Counted from the stretch's first letter, positions 1 through 15,200 are shown. The stretch: 64,000 nt of DNA from Seriola aureovittata (GCF_021018895.1 NC_079374.1:3652212-3716211); one strand, 5' to 3'. Notes: generated from the sequence alone by a model not told the origin. Numbers and translations are program-made.

Positions 1-870
1 CTGACTTTACCCCTGGTGACCGATGAGGTTGACATACATGGTTTTTGCCGAAATGTCTCGACAACTACTGGATGATTTGTTTGAGACGGTGTAAGACTCT
101 TCACTGAGTTTCCAGAGTCACGTCCAGTTGATGAACCTGTTGGGGTTTTTTTTTTTTTTGCTAACCCTGAAAACACACATCATTAGTGCTTCGTCACTTT
201 ACAGTTGATATTCACAGATCGGTCAAGCAGATCTTTCACCTTGACTGTGTCATTCAGCCTCTCTCCAGTTCTAAAACTGCAACAAATGACATCAGGATAT
301 AAACAAAACTGCATCCATCAGGTCACCTCTGACAAACCCATCTGCAGGGCAGTAATGAAGCATTGCTCATTGTTGTGAATCACAGTAATATTTACCTTGA
401 CCTCGCAGTCTCCACCAGCAATGTTTCACTCCGCGTCCCCTCCAGAGGCGATGTTGACATTTCAACTCCCGGCATCATGGCACGGAGGCGAAAATGTGTA
501 CATTGCTTTGGTGAAAGCGCAGAGAACAGCAGGCGGCCGGGTTGACAGATGGTGGGGGGGTTAATATTTTGCGGTGCAGTATCTAACCACCGATGCTGCC
601 AGTGTCTCCGTTTTTAAGGCTTTGGGGTGCGTCAGTGGAGCTTTGACCTCTGTGGTCACATGGCCTGTTGCTGTCCTGACCTGTCAGTTTCAAAATGTGA
701 GATGACTCAAGGCACCGGACAGCTTCAATATGTGTCCACTGCACCCGAAACAAATGGAGCCACGGGCGCGCGACACTGTACTCATGTGCAAGCTAAGTTA
801 GGACTGGGAATATTTTCGAATGTGTTGGTCAGAAACACGTCTGTCCTCTGTTTCCCCTCTCTCTCCTCAG
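1..870 (+). other. dgkg: partial intron of dgkg at the window edge
   Basis: Non-coding sequence ending in a pyrimidine-rich tract and CAG acceptor at 868-870. Its donor lies outside the window. I see no exon or recognisable repeat in it. Confidence 0.7.
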
Positions 871-961
871 AATGAAGAACAAGCTCTGGTACTTTGAGTT
901 TGGCACCACTGAGACCATATCTGCCACCTGCAAGAAGCTCAACGAATGCATCGAAGTCGAG
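871..961 (+). CDS. dgkg: dgkg coding exon ([11 protein letters not shown] block)
   Basis: Acceptor CTCTCCTCAG ends at 870 and donor GTGAGT begins at 962. One base completes the previous codon, then 30 codons follow starting [11 protein letters not shown]. The exon ends in phase 0 on Glu. Confidence 0.88.
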
Positions 962-3900
962 GTGAGTCACAGACTGTTGTCCCTGAGACATAATGGGTGA
1001 GTGGATACAAAAAGTGAGGAAAATATCCTTAAATACCATATTTGATTTAAAAAAAAAAAAGAAACATCTTGTGTACACTACACCTCAACAAGTTTGCTTT
1101 CCTGCCTTTTCGCTGACAGGCTTTTAAGTGCTGTTATTTTATGTTTTTTCTAAAAGGTTTTGAAGAAATTTACGCCAAAGTAGTTTTGCCATATTAATGA
1201 GGCGAGCTATTCATAGCACATCATCAGATTAATGCTCCATAAAGTCACTGATTGCCTCATTCTGTCATACAGCGCCGCATAATCTGTCACCTGGGTGCTT
1301 AAAGCACAGCAACACTCCAAGAAAACACACCGGAAAACATGCAAACAAACTGCTTCATGCCCTGCACCCTCCATATCATACCATACCATATTCATCCAGT
1401 CACACCAACATCTGCTTATTGTCAGACAGAAACATTCAAGGTGTCACTGGTGAAGTAAATGAGTTTCTTGATTCACTACGGCCGAGATAATGTGTTACCA
1501 CATCTTTTATTTACTGACCATTATGGCAAATATCGCCTTAGTCAATATAGAGCTCTACTACTTTATTAAAGGTTAAGGCTTTTCTGTGTTAATTAATTGT
1601 TAACGAATCCAATTAAAACACCAACATCTGTTCGTCCAAAAAAAGGCAGATATTTACTTTCTTCTTTTTTTTTTTTTTTTAAAGTCTCAGTGAGTTCCTG
1701 AAACAGCTGGTCACTTTAGTTTTTACCAAAGGTTAGTTAAGTAAAACAACGCTATTGTTGGGGACTATTTTCAGCTGCGGATTAATACACACCTGCCGCT
1801 GTGGCGACTGTTTAATGTAAATATGTTCCTGTATTTTCAGGTAATTAAAATTTGAGTTATGAAAGCCCAGCTTACAGACCTGTATAAAAGGCAGTTAGTA
1901 ATGAAGGCTACGTCCCTTCTGGAGGAACGGTTACCCTCGGGTCGTGGGTTTAAGGGGCTCGTTATGTATGAGATACAAGTTTTCCTTTGTTCCTGCTGCT
2001 ATTCGGTTGTTAGATCGCAGATTGTATTTCACTGGACACCGCTTATTCGCACAGTCCTGTCTGTGGATGTCCATAAGTGTTTAGTGCTATGTGTGTCTGT
2101 GTATGTGCGTTTTAGTATATCCTGGCTGCAAATCAATTTCCCTGTTAGGGACGATAAAGATTCTTTGACCTTTGAACTTAGATTCTACTTGCATTGCTCA
2201 AAAAACGACTTCTTTCACTTCCTCTACCGTTTCACTGGCATGCGAACTTAGCGAACACTCACACTGAAGCAGAATTTGACATAATCTTTTTCTTTGTGGG
2301 AAACAGAAGCTCTTGCACTTTGTTTGTAATACATCCTCTTAGCAAGTATCACATCATGTTTCCTCTCTTTAGCCCTTTAGTCTAAATTCTGAATCAGTCG
2401 TCTGTGTCTCTCTGAATCTGTCTGCGCGGCCGATTGCAAAACAGACTCTTTCATGTGAAAGCACCGTGGAAGATGCTGACGTGTTTACTGCTCAGAGGGG
2501 AGTGATTTCCACGTGAAGTGACATCATGTCTAATAAGAAACCGGGGAACAACTGTGTAGGCAGATTGCAGCTCATGAGGGCAATCAGGTGATCTGCACAG
2601 GCAGGAAACTCTTGGTGGGCGCCCAGTGAGAAGAGCTGTACCACAGGATGTAGAAAATAAACACCAGACTAAGGAGTGGGCGGGTCGGAGGCTGATATGG
2701 ACTGATGAGGAGATGTGTTGATGGTGTTTACTGTGAAGCATCTGTGTTAATTGTTGCACTTGGATTACTACGACCTTATTACCTTATTAAACCTATGAGT
2801 AATGGAGTCCTTCACGAATACAATGTTTTCTGCCAAAGGTGGAACAGTTTTGAGATTCTTGAATATATAATATTTGTTTTCCCTGAGTTTTTTTTTATAG
2901 TGGTTTGAAGTGGGTGGGGCTTATTTGTAAAAAGGTGATGTCGTGTACTACTATGCACCTGCATTTGTGGATGAGAAAATGGGAGAAATCTTTATTTTCT
3001 TCTCAGTATTCAGTAAACTACAAGTTATATGAGGAGTAGTGAGTGAATGAGTGAGGGACATTTTAGCTTCTGTTATTAACTATTAATTGTTTAGCTGTGC
3101 ATATTTAATGTTATCAAGTAATACCTATAATCTGAAGCCAAGTTTTGATGCTTTCAAAAGGTGGAGGAGAGGTTTAACCAAGCGATAACCTCCGGGGCTG
3201 AACAACATGAAGCAAAGTGCCTAAAACTGCAGTTCCTCTTATGACCACTAGAGTCTGGCTCCAACAGTGAGTCAGTCCCCATAGACTCCCATGTTAAAAT
3301 GTCCAACTTTACAGCAGAAATAAACATGTTTACAGCCTGGTACAAAAAACTGTTTTGGTCTCTAAAGCTAATTTCTGCCTTCACAGCAAGTGATCGGGAA
3401 GTTAATTTTTATATAACCCATTTACATTTTATGAAGGCTTAAAGTTATGCATAGTTGAAGATGTGTCGCTTTGAGTGACAGGTGGGTGAGCGTAGCGTTA
3501 GGTAGAGTCGGGCAGTGCCAAGATGGCAACAGCGGAGCAGCCCACTCCTACCATTCTTCAGAAACCTATGAGCGACGTCACCTATGTGTCCATCTTTAGC
3601 CTGACATTTCTGACAAAAAAAAAATGCTGTGCTAAAGAAGAAGAAGGTGATTTAAAAACGAACTGTGTCTCCACTCATTTGTGTTTCTGTGAATATGCAG
3701 TATGTATGTGTGCACGTACGAGTATGTATCACACTCCACACACACTTTACTTGATGGGTCTTCTGTGGTTTGCTTGCATATTGTGGGTGTGCGGTGAAAT
3801 CCAAAGATTTTTTGTGTGTGTGTGTGGTCACGTTGACTCAGCACCCTGCATGCTGAGTCACAGCGACGTGTTGATATACTCTGGTGTGTCTAAAGAATTT

Positions 3901-6900
3901 GTTGCATCCAGATAAGGCTAGACACAGTGTAATTCAGAGATAGGCCAAGAGTGTATCTGTTAATTTCTATGTGTAGACTATTAGACACCGGGCCAACTTA
4001 GTGTATTTTACAGCTGTCAATAAAGACAGAGCTGCAGCCTTGGACACTTGGCTTCTGTACAAGTAATACATCAGGACAAAATAAATCTTGTGGTCATAAA
4101 CAAATCAGCGGTGCACAAAGTGGGTACAAGCATGGACGGCTAATTTGCCCCATGACACAGCAACTCATACACTGCAGCTTTGACTTTTTCAGCCTTTATA
4201 TCAATATAAAACATAAATCCTACATTTATTGCCCTTAAACTGGTTTCAGTAAAACACAAAAGACCAAAAATTAAGAGAAAAATCTTCCACCCAGAGTTTT
4301 ATTTGTTCATCTCTGTAGTTATTGTGCGTCTTGTCATAGTCTGCGGAAGAAATTTCTGCCTACACAGCTGAGCTCATACACCATCAACAGCAGTAAAGTT
4401 TCAAGGAAACATTTGCCAGTAGTGTATCTCTACACAGATCGAGGCAACACATGCTGGATCATATGAAATTGGCATAACTTTGTCATCTTTGTCAGTCAGT
4501 GATGAGCAGGGTGTTTAATTGTTGTGGTGAGATTTTCTTTAGCTGTTCTCATCATTGCTTCTCTTTGTCCTGCTTTTCTTTTGTCTCCCACCCTACTTCC
4601 CGCTCAGTGCGACGGAATCATCTTGGACCTCAGCAACACCTCCTTGGAGGGCATCGCGGTGCTTAACATTCCCAGCATGCACGGCGGCTCCAACCTGTGG
4701 GGCGAGACGAAGAAGAGGAGGAACTACAACCGCATGAGCAAGAAGGTTCCCGAGAGGATGCCGGCGAGCACCGTCACCGACGCTAAAGAGCTCAAGTTCT
4801 GTGTGCAGGTGAGTCAGTGCAGATAAGTGAGAACACACACGACCAGTTACCTGCTTACAGGAAGCCGCCGTTAAACATTGAGCACTAACAAAATAAAACT
4901 TACTGTCAGTTCATGATTGTATAACTCAAACATAGACTCTACGGTCATAAGCAATGATCAAAAATAACAGGCTTTTATTGAATTAAACCTTCAAAACCCT
5001 CTGGGGAAGTAAATCTGTTTTCCGCATGAAAAACTATATAATTGTTTCCCAGTTTTTGTTTTTTTTTTTCCTTGTGACTTTGAAGAACTGTCTCCTCGTG
5101 ACCCTTCATCACAGGTTAAGGCCTGACTTCACACGTGAGTTATGATCAGTTCAACCCAAGTGGGGACTCAGACAGAAAACAGGCCTGCGTTAAAACTGAA
5201 TACTGCGTTGGTTGGGGGTATGTTGTTTAAGGTACTAGTGAAACAATGAAATACGATCCAGGACGACCAATTGGAGGAACAGATGAACGTTTAAAGGCTC
5301 GTTTGACGCAGAATCACTGCACAGTAGTTACTAATACTGGGAGAGGATTTTACAGCTCTGAATGAGAGGGCTTCAGGTTTTTTATTTTTTCATGCAGAGC
5401 TATTGTCAGTTTGAATGAGACCTAAGAGTGATTTTCTCTGATGGATTGTTTCATTTAAAAGATTTTTTAGAGGCCAGAAGACGTAAATGTTCCCAGTAGT
5501 TCCCATTTTGTGTAATTTCATGTATTATATCATTCAACTAAACCAATCAGATTTAACTCGTAGGGTACCGCTGAGCATTATATGTAAAGAGTGAGCCTGC
5601 TGTCGGGACTGGCACCTTGAAACTGAGCTGAGACACAGTCAGGGCGACGGTGTTGAATGAAAGCAGCGTGTCGCAGAGTGGATAAAACAAAGAAAAAACA
5701 GGAGTATTTCCAGTTAAATGTTCATTGTCTCAGTCGGGAGGAAGTGTAAGAAAATGATCATTCTAGAGACGTTCAATGCCACCACTGTGTGTGTCCACTG
5801 CTACAGAACATCCGGTCTTAAACCCACAATGCATCACACTGGCTACATAACATGTGGAACCTATTAGTCATTAGTGATTATTGGAATATTAAAAAAAAAT
5901 AACACTTCATACATGAAAAATACCGTCACCAGCTTTGGTTTTTTTAAGAGGCACTTGATTTGAAGAGACCGTTCATGACTGCGTTCACCTGCACAGAGAG
6001 ACACAAGTCCACAGTTTCTAGATTTAATTAATAAATTAGTCAGACAAAACTCCCTGACCTTCTTTCCTGTCTGTAGTGTTATGCTGACAATGAATTTGAT
6101 GCGCTGTCTGTGATGAGTCAGTGGTATACACGAGGGTCACGGTGTCATGATGTCACCAGGTAGTTCTCTAAGATATCAGACTTGGAACAGTTTTGTGCCG
6201 TCCGTCCGTCCGGCTGTCCATCCGTGTGTCTCCACTGGGCTCTAACATTTACCTTCCTCTGTCATCCGCTCTTCCCTGGAAACAGGAAGTGCTGGCACAG
6301 CTGGTATTAACAGACAATGATAGCCACCAAACATCTGTTTTAGATGATCGCCATGAAATGTCCTGCAGCGCTGTGTCACAGATGAGACAGGAGGGATAAT
6401 GTGTCCAGCCAGCTTTAAGTGTGTGTGTTCAGATGTATACGCGTGTATGAGTGAGTTTTTCTTCACACCTTCCTGACTGCTCTGCATGTTGAGTGATGTG
6501 ACGTTACAATCAAAGAGTTAATGGACATAAACGGACATAACAATGCCTGTAATCAGCCGTCTGACCCTCGAGTGGCGTCTCGACGTACGGCAGCAGCTTG
6601 TTCCTGGTTCATTTAAGTGCAGTAATTATATGTGGTTTAAAGTGTTGCCTGATCTTCACTTTCATCCACACCAGTAACTGTTGAAAGTTATTATAAATAA
6701 GTAAAGGTTCTTGATAATCAAAGGTTGTTTTTTCCAGCAGAGAAAACATTTCATTTCCATTTGTAAGTTTGATGAAGCAGATACAATAATTTTCCACTAA
6801 GGTTTGTGTGTTTGTTTGTTTTATATAATCATTAATATGTTCTACAGCGTTTGGATGCTGCGGCGTTCCGTCTTCCATCTGCTCATCATTCACGTCTCTA

Positions 6901-9257
6901 TTGCAGCTGCTGCTTTGATTCTTAATGCTTTAGTTTTTAATCACTGTTTGTGGCAGACACCAATATTTTTGGAGCAGGTGCTCATTAACTGACACATCTT
7001 TCAAATTACAGATGTGAATTCAGAATACACATGTTGGCAGGTGTCGTCACCGCTCCTCCCGAACACCACAGCTGCTGCTTGTTAAGAAAATCCGGCCCAA
7101 ATCAAATAACCATGATATTCGGGATATTCACCTCTAAGATCGTGTCAGTCGGGCCGGTGACGTTTGAGCGGCGTATGACACCAGTAGATAAACGCTGTGT
7201 TGGGTTAATCTGCTGCTACTGAACATGTTTATGTGTCACAAAGAGAATCAGTTGTATCATGTCGTCTGTGGCTCTGGAGCTTCATTAAGTCTGAGAAAAT
7301 AACCAGGAGTTGGAAAAAAAGATCACCAGGAGATAAAGTTAGGCAATTTAACTTTTTATCTAACTTTTAAAATATTTTTAGTTGAAATATGATCCAGAAC
7401 ATTTCTTCATTTCAAGTGGAGAGGTGCTGTCGCAGGCGTCTGTGAGCCAGACTCGTGGAACAGCCTGGCAGCAGTGCAGAGATATAAAGTGTCTGAGCGA
7501 GCCTCGCTCTCCTTCCAACCATTCAGAGAAGACCAAAGTCAGGAGAACCCTCACAACTGTCAATCAATACATGAACACGCTTCTGGTCGACGACTTTTAT
7601 AAAATATATACAGTATATTTATATATATATATATAGCTGTCCCCATCAAGTAACTTTTCTATATCAGAAAAAAAAAGGATTTCTGGAGAAGTGTATGCAA
7701 ACACAGTGTTAATAAATAACTTAGTTTGATTATCTGAACTCATTATTTTAAGTTCTGAAAGTGATAATTACCCAGTTGTGAAGAAAAAAAGACAAGTTCA
7801 TTTGTTCACGGATTAAGATTCAAAGTTATCAGGACTCCTTCACTTCTGATTAAGAAACAGACGAGTTTGATTTATTGTCACAGTTTGAATTTTTACTTCA
7901 CATGCTGATAAATAAGTTTTCCGAACCCTGACAACTTATAATTGCTATTTAGAAAACAATTCACTCTACGCTCTCACCAGTGTTTTCTCGATTCATCCCA
8001 CTTCTGTCCCTTTCGCTTCACTTTGTCTCAGCATCTCTGCTGACTGATGTAAACCTTGTTTCCATGGAGATCTCAGGGCTACACTGAAGAGACAGGATGA
8101 GAGGAAGACACAAGAGGAGGAGGAGGAGGAGGAAGATATAGTGAAAGAAACGATAGAGTGAGAAGAAACACGGATGACTCAGTCCATTTCTGTTTTACGT
8201 GTGTTTGCTGTTGATGGACAGGCGTACCCGAGCTCCGTCGTCATAGTAACAATAATAATAATGCGGTTAAGGTTGTGGAGCAGTCACGATTCGGTTAGGT
8301 TTAGGCACAAAAACTTTTTTTACCACTATTTTAGGTTTAGGAAAAGACTGTAGTTTGGGTTAAAATAAGTTCTTCTTTAAGGTTAGAGGATCTCTGTTGT
8401 CATGGTTACAATGATAGTCAAGTATCGGAGAAACAAGCTGAGCAAGTGTTAGCAGCAGCTCGGCTCACAGCCGCTCAGTTTTATCGTGAAACTGCATGAT
8501 CCCACGCTCCTTCACGACTTCTCCAAACCCCGTCGTTTGTTATCGTTTGTTCTTATTTGAGCTTTTTGCAGAAGCGAAAATAAAGTTCAAAACTACACAA
8601 CAAACTGCAACCCCAAAATGTCCGCACATAGTTGAATCACCACGTCTCTGCCAACAACAATAACACCTATTGTTGTTCCTTTAACCTGGGTAATGCACAT
8701 CTGAAATTGTGAACTTAAAATTGAATAATGGAAAAGTGAATTTCAAAAAGAATTTTCAAATCTCCGACAAAGCACTTTTGTTGCATCCAAGCCGTGGTGT
8801 CAGTCGTATCTCGCCCCAAGGAGCCAGTTCCAGTCGAGATTTGTATTTTATTTGCATTTGTATTGGACTGCACTGCAGTAGCCAGGGATTTATATTCTGT
8901 AGTGCTCAGATATCAGTTAAAGGAAGTTACATAATAATATAAGGAAACTCCCTGATAATTATTGCAATATTATTTTTCACATATTATCTATTCGTCAACA
9001 GATGAGTAAGACCTGCTGAGCCAGATGTTTTTTTGCACACACACGCACAGATGCAGATGTTGTTGTGTGACTGCGTTCAGGTTGTGCATGTCTGAACGTG
9101 TGTGATGGAATCTTTGTTCTCCAGAGTTGTCCCTCAGGATTTTACCTTATTAAATTAGCCTGTCCTGCTAATGCTATTTGGAAACAGGACTCTGAGACGA
9201 GTGCTCTAGTTTCAAAGAGAAACTGTGTTAGGTTTGCATTTACGTGCCTCAGTGTGT

Positions 9258-9296
<39 letters not shown>

Positions 9297-12200
9297 AGCG
9301 TGCCTCCGTCTGTGTGAATGCGTGCCTGCATGTTTATCATACAACTAATTGTTTATGGCAGTTGCTTTCTCTGGCACAATAAACTGAAGCTTTTAAATCC
9401 ATTTGCTGCAGATAATGCAATGAGCCAGGGTTACCCAGAGAGAGTGAAAGAAGCCCAGGGCACTTGTGACCTCAGCGCTGAAACTTCAGTCCTCTGACTC
9501 ACTGTGTTTATGCTCTGGTTTTCGTTCTGCACGGACACAAACGACAACTGAGACAGACACACAGAGACAGTCTATGTAACTTATAACTGTAATTGAATCA
9601 CTGGTGTCATTGAAATTTAAACTGGGCATCTTGTACCTGCTTTAAAGAGAAGGGCCTGCTAACCTGCTGTGCTACTGAATGCACAGTGAATATTTGCCTT
9701 GCCTTATTTGCATGAAGTGCTACAGTCAATGTTTATTCACCCTAAACCTCAATGTACCAGCTGTGTGTCTGTGTGTCTTCTCAGTAACTCTTGACTCTAA
9801 GTCCTCCTATTTAACATATATCAGCAATATATGCATTTACTTAATAGTTAACTAAATGTTTTAATTATATCTTCTCACATAATATAGTTGTATACAGGTG
9901 TTTATTAATGTACAGTGTTTTTTATTCACATTTTGTTGTCAGTTTGTACAGCAGCCGTGCCACAGCAGGACGTATAGTCGTAGACAGATGCATCAATAAA
10001 CACTTGTATCTGTTTATAACTACATTATAGTGTGTTATGAACCATTTAGTGTTAATATACTGCTTATAAATGCTAAATAGAGGGACTTTATGTGTCTGTG
10101 TTATCTTTTTGTCTCTGTTCATCTGTGAATTGGAATCATAAACCTTTGAGATAAAGTTTTTGCTTGAGATGAAATAGTTTTATTTTCAAATATTTTCATC
10201 ACTCTATTGTCTCTATCTAATAACGACATTAAATATCACCCAAAACGAATTAATTTTAGAAAGCCACCTGAACGCACCATAAAAATTCAGCCTTGGGTCA
10301 AGTCTACATTTACAGAAAACTGAGGAAAGTTATGTTCAAATGATAATAAAAATAGCCAGAAAAGACATTTTCACCACCACCCTGCTAAAAGAAGGTCGAC
10401 CCCCGCAAGCAACATGAGTAACACCAAAAAAGTAAAATTAGGTCATTACATCAGTCTAAATATATAATATAAACATTTCACTTCATATTTTTAAAACCTA
10501 AACTTCAAAATTCTTTAGAAACAGTGATTTCTATTAACAATAATTCTCTGTATATCCACAGACCTCTGTGCTACAGAGCTCCGCTGATAATCTGAAGAAA
10601 GTCAACATGTTGTTTTATTAAGAACTTAAGAAGGGAAGTTTATTTTCATTATAACTCTGAAAGTTGCTGAGCATTGGACAGGCATCATCACACTGAGAGA
10701 AATAAGCTTTATTTACCATGATAATAGTGATTATCCATTGTTGTTAGGATAAATTCACACTTGGTTCTGGTTTCAGTTTCTGTTTAGTTTCACTTTACTG
10801 TATCACTCAATCCTCCTGTGAATTATCTCACTTCCTCTCACTGATTTTTTTTTTTTAAAGCATTTTGTTAATTAACTAGGAATTAATTAGCTAGGAAGCA
10901 ATCACCTAATTTGCATATCAGCTGAGGGGAGAAACTCTTAACATCTTTTATGTGTGAACAAGCATTTGTCCTCAGAAACACTCTGCATCTTGTACTGTGC
11001 TTCCGTGTGTCCCTAACTCTTCCAGTTCGCCCTGTGCTCTGACGTCACGGTGTAAATGACGCTCAGTCGATGGGACAAAGAAAATATCGGCGCGGTCATT
11101 AAACTTAAGGTTTCCGAATGTGCGGAGGTGGAGGGAAAAAGTCAACCTGTCTGAATTGAAGCGAAGTGGGGCCAAAAGTCCACCGCTGTCAGCTGGGTGA
11201 AGACAGATCACAGTCAGAGGTGCAGGGGAAATCACAGAGAGGGAAAGAGCTGCTGACAGGAACAGGATTCCCGTGTGAAGGCCCCGGTGTCAGCCCATCC
11301 CATTACCGTGCTCCTCCTCAACTTTTATCTCTGTACCATCTCTCCCCTCCCCTGTTTATTTCCTCTCTGCTCCTGGATCAGATTTCCTTGACTTCCTGCG
11401 GTGGATGTAGCTGGAAAGGATGCACAGAAATAAAGTGGCTGTAGCACGCAGCGCTCTAGGGACTGACACGTGGGAATAAAGGAGAATTATGACTTGCTCA
11501 GTTGACCTTGTGAGGACTGTGACTGTGCAGTGTACAGTGTTTGACAGTGGCGCACGACCGCAATGTCACTACTTTACACAAGTAGTGTAAATCAGGGGCT
11601 CCCAACCTTTTGGGATTGTGCCCTCTTAACATGCAATGTCTGCTATTTATTAACCTTTATTTAACCAGATAAATCTCATTGAGGTTAGCAATCTCTTTTT
11701 CAAAGTCAAAGTTAAAGGAACAATTTGTAAGTATTGCTACATAGAGAACGTTAGCATTAACAGCTGTTTATTTACCAGTCGAGGAGAAACGTTTCAAGTT
11801 TAGCATTGTTGAGTTCGTCACCTGAACTCAAGTGTTGGTTTGATTAAGGAAACAGGAAAGTTCAAAGTTCAAATCCCAGCATTTATTAAAGCTAACAGCA
11901 ATATAGCATTAGAAAAAGGAGATCGTTACAGAACTCTGGGCCAAACTATCTCTCCCTGACAACAACATGCAGTTGTGCCAGTTCACGAAGTCTGACACTC
12001 TACCTCTTTCCTGACCCAGTCTTTCATATTCTTACACAGAAAAAAATAATACAATGTGGGTTGAGTCTCTTCTTATCGGTTCATGCCGCTGTCTTCGTTG
12101 TTTTGCTCCCCACGTGTTATCTCACCCCCCTACGCAGGGCAGCTCTCGTGCCGGTGGATCTGTGAGAGATTCACACAAACAGAGACAATACCTTACTCTA

Positions 12201-15200
12201 TTCCTTGCTTTTTGTCTTACTTCTGTTCCGGGATGTCGTCCATATAAGGAGTTATTTTTTCTAGGGTGGCCTTCAAACAATATCATAAGTTCAGTCTGTT
12301 CTTCTGTAACGTTGCACAGCAAGTTTTATAAAAAAACTCACTTAGTTATAAGTATATTATGATTACATCAACAATGCACACATTATTTTATTAAAAGTAT
12401 AAAAACAGATTAATATAAAAATCCTCTACAGCATCAAACTTAATTCCTTTACTCAGCTACAGTTGTCTCCAGTGGCAGAAAGTAACCCTCTCGTTTAGCT
12501 TCTATATCTGTCACTTCTTTTCTTCTATTCACGTTAGCATGCTAACAAGCTAGCTCCAGACTTTTTCCGATACCGAGTCACTGTAGAGTCCAGTCTGCGG
12601 GCGTATTATAACCAATTGTCTTGTAAATGTATTGATGGTTGAAGATCTTGGCCAGACTGGTAAGTAAACAGCTGTTAATGCTAACGCTAGCTATGTAGCA
12701 ATACAAGTTACGAAACAGCTAAAATTAGCTAAAAACACCAACGATTAATCAATTAATTGATTAGTCAGTTAACACAAGGTTAATCAGCAACTAGTTTGAT
12801 TATTCATTTTAGTCATTTTTTAAGAAAAAAAGGGAAATACTTTCTGGTTCTAGCTTCTCAAATATAAGGATTGGATCTTTTTTTTTGACACCCTTTTGAA
12901 TATGGATGTTGTCATCATTTTAAAGACAGATTAATTGAAAAAAGTGAGTAGATCATCGTTAGCTGCAGCCGGATCATGAATCAGTAGCTAGCCAGGTAAG
13001 GACGCACAACATGTAAACAGACAACTTTGGATTGATTGGAAGAGACAGATTCTAACTCATTTAGCAAAGGCTTGCCGTCTCCCCCGCTCCTGAAAAGACA
13101 GAAAACAAGCTAACCCCCAAAAAATGTTTGTTTATACTGAGATTTGTAAATTACAATCCCTCGCACTACCTGTTCCTGATGAACAATGATCACATTAACA
13201 GTCACAGAGTTGAGCCACTGTAGATGCTGAGTAAATGCCTCCATACTGTACACAGTCAGCGTTTTCTCCTCTACCTCCACTGGAGGTGTTGGAAGTACCT
13301 CTGACGGAGCTTGCTAGCTTGTTACTTGTCCTGATGGGTAATTAGTAGTGGAGTGTAAATCCATTTTTAATGAGTTTCAGATAACTGTGACAACACTGGC
13401 CGTTCATCTGTGCTGTGTTTTAGAAACCTGCTATTTCAGGTGCGTTCAGTCTCCCCTTCATGACTCATTTGTTTTTTTCCCCTGCTTGTCCGACGCTCTG
13501 TCCACCTTATCCTCCCTCTGCTCTCCCACCCATCACACCACCAAGCTCTCCCCCTTCCCCTCGCCTCGTCTTGCTCCTCCTTCCCTGCCTCCCAAGGCCC
13601 ACAACCCCCCCCCCACACACACACACAATGGTCAAGCTGTGACACACCATGAAGGAGGCTATTTTAGGCTGATCACATCTCAAGTCTGCATATTGTTTTC
13701 TTCTCACACAACAGAAGCAGCGGACTATAATTACTTTGATTCGCCCCCTCCACTCTGTGAGGCTGGAAATAGTTCTTGTATGAAGCTGCTGAGTCGCTCT
13801 CAGTGGATTGTGGGAGAGTGGATGACCTTCCAGTGATACATTTACTCAAAGTTAATGAATGGCAGCTCTTAAAAAGAGGCCAGTCTCTCTCGAACTGGAT
13901 GGCAATGGAAAAGATGACATGAGAAATTTCTGAAAGCTTCTTCAAAAACTATGATGGGTCCTTTCCCATGATTGTTTTCTCCCATCTGAAAGGTTCTCAT
14001 GACGATTTGTTTCTGGACAAAACAAAACGACAAAATAAAGAAAGAAAATCACCATCTGGGTGCTTATAGTCCATGCATGAAATCAGCAACATGGTGTGCG
14101 TGGTGTATTTTTGTACCGTATCATAGTAACATAGTGTTCTTTGTCAAACGGCCAAGTGCTCTCCCCCGTACCTTTACCTCCGTTGGGACTGGCGAGGTGA
14201 GCTGCAGTTCCTCTTGACCATCTGCCATGACTCTGACCACCCTGAGACAATAACAGGTCGGTTGGGAAGGGAGGGAGGGAGGGGCAAGTGGGCGGAGGAA
14301 GGATACACAAGTATGCCTGCTCATAATTATAGCCCAACACCTCAAGCTGATGCACAATGAAAGCTGCAGTTTTTCCTCGGGGGGATTTATAATTCATCTT
14401 TCAGCTTCTAATTGAAGGGTTGCTAGAAATAATTCATCACTGAATTTAAAATGTCGAGGATTACACCCGTGATATCTTTTATTATTATTAACTATTGTCA
14501 CTTATTCTTCTCAAGTCAATCCCACATAGACTGTCATGGTGTAGTGAATAAAAGTGTATTAATCTGTGATTGAAACAAAATCACTATTTCCTCCTGTTTG
14601 AAGAATGTTTGATAAAAACTACCGTGCCCAGCTATTAACTGTTAATCCCCTGAATATACAACGACCCTGAGTATAAGAGTCGTCTTATATTCAGAGATAT
14701 TCATGAACATTATGACAAACACCAGTTTTTAGATAGAGAAAACTTGTCCTGACTTGTCCAGAGAATTTCCCCTGAGGGTTTATGAGTCCGAAGACAAGAG
14801 GGTCTTCATTTTTGAACTCACTGTCTCTTGTTGAAGTGAATAATTAAATAATGAAATATTGGCATTTAAGCATTAACTTGACGTTTTTGTTGTCTTCAAT
14901 CAGCCCCGAGTCCGAATCATCCTTTTTCTGTCGTAAAGATGTCGGGAGACGCTTTCGACTTGTTTTCACTTGTGAGGAATTTATTTCCTCTGTGGCAGCA
15001 AAACTTCTTACAGGACCTGCCAGAAATCCTTGTATGTTTAACTGGACTTCTTAAACACTTTTATGTCAGACTAACTCCTGAAAGACAAACTTTAAATGGA
15101 GTTGAAGAATCTTGCTGGCCTAGCAACATTAAGGCTAGAAACCCAAATACAACTCTCACCATTTGAAAAAAATATCTGAAGATAAATAATTGTGGATATG

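Larger units (their letters stand above)
962..4607 (+). other. dgkg: dgkg intron, 3.6 kb
   Basis: Holds A/T homopolymers (about 1047 and 1666), a short fragment of a teleost repeat near 1762-1815 and a larger interspersed repeat at about 3150-3600. Short open frames here have no family resemblance. Nothing else is recognisable. Confidence 0.7.

Noticed and set aside
1859..2251. 130-codon open frame in a dgkg intron
   Set aside because: No family resemblance, T-rich composition and no splice support.
13348..13836. 162-codon open frame in the large dgkg intron
   Set aside because: Driven by Pro/Thr/His low complexity from a C-rich tract; opposite-strand frames overlap it equally.
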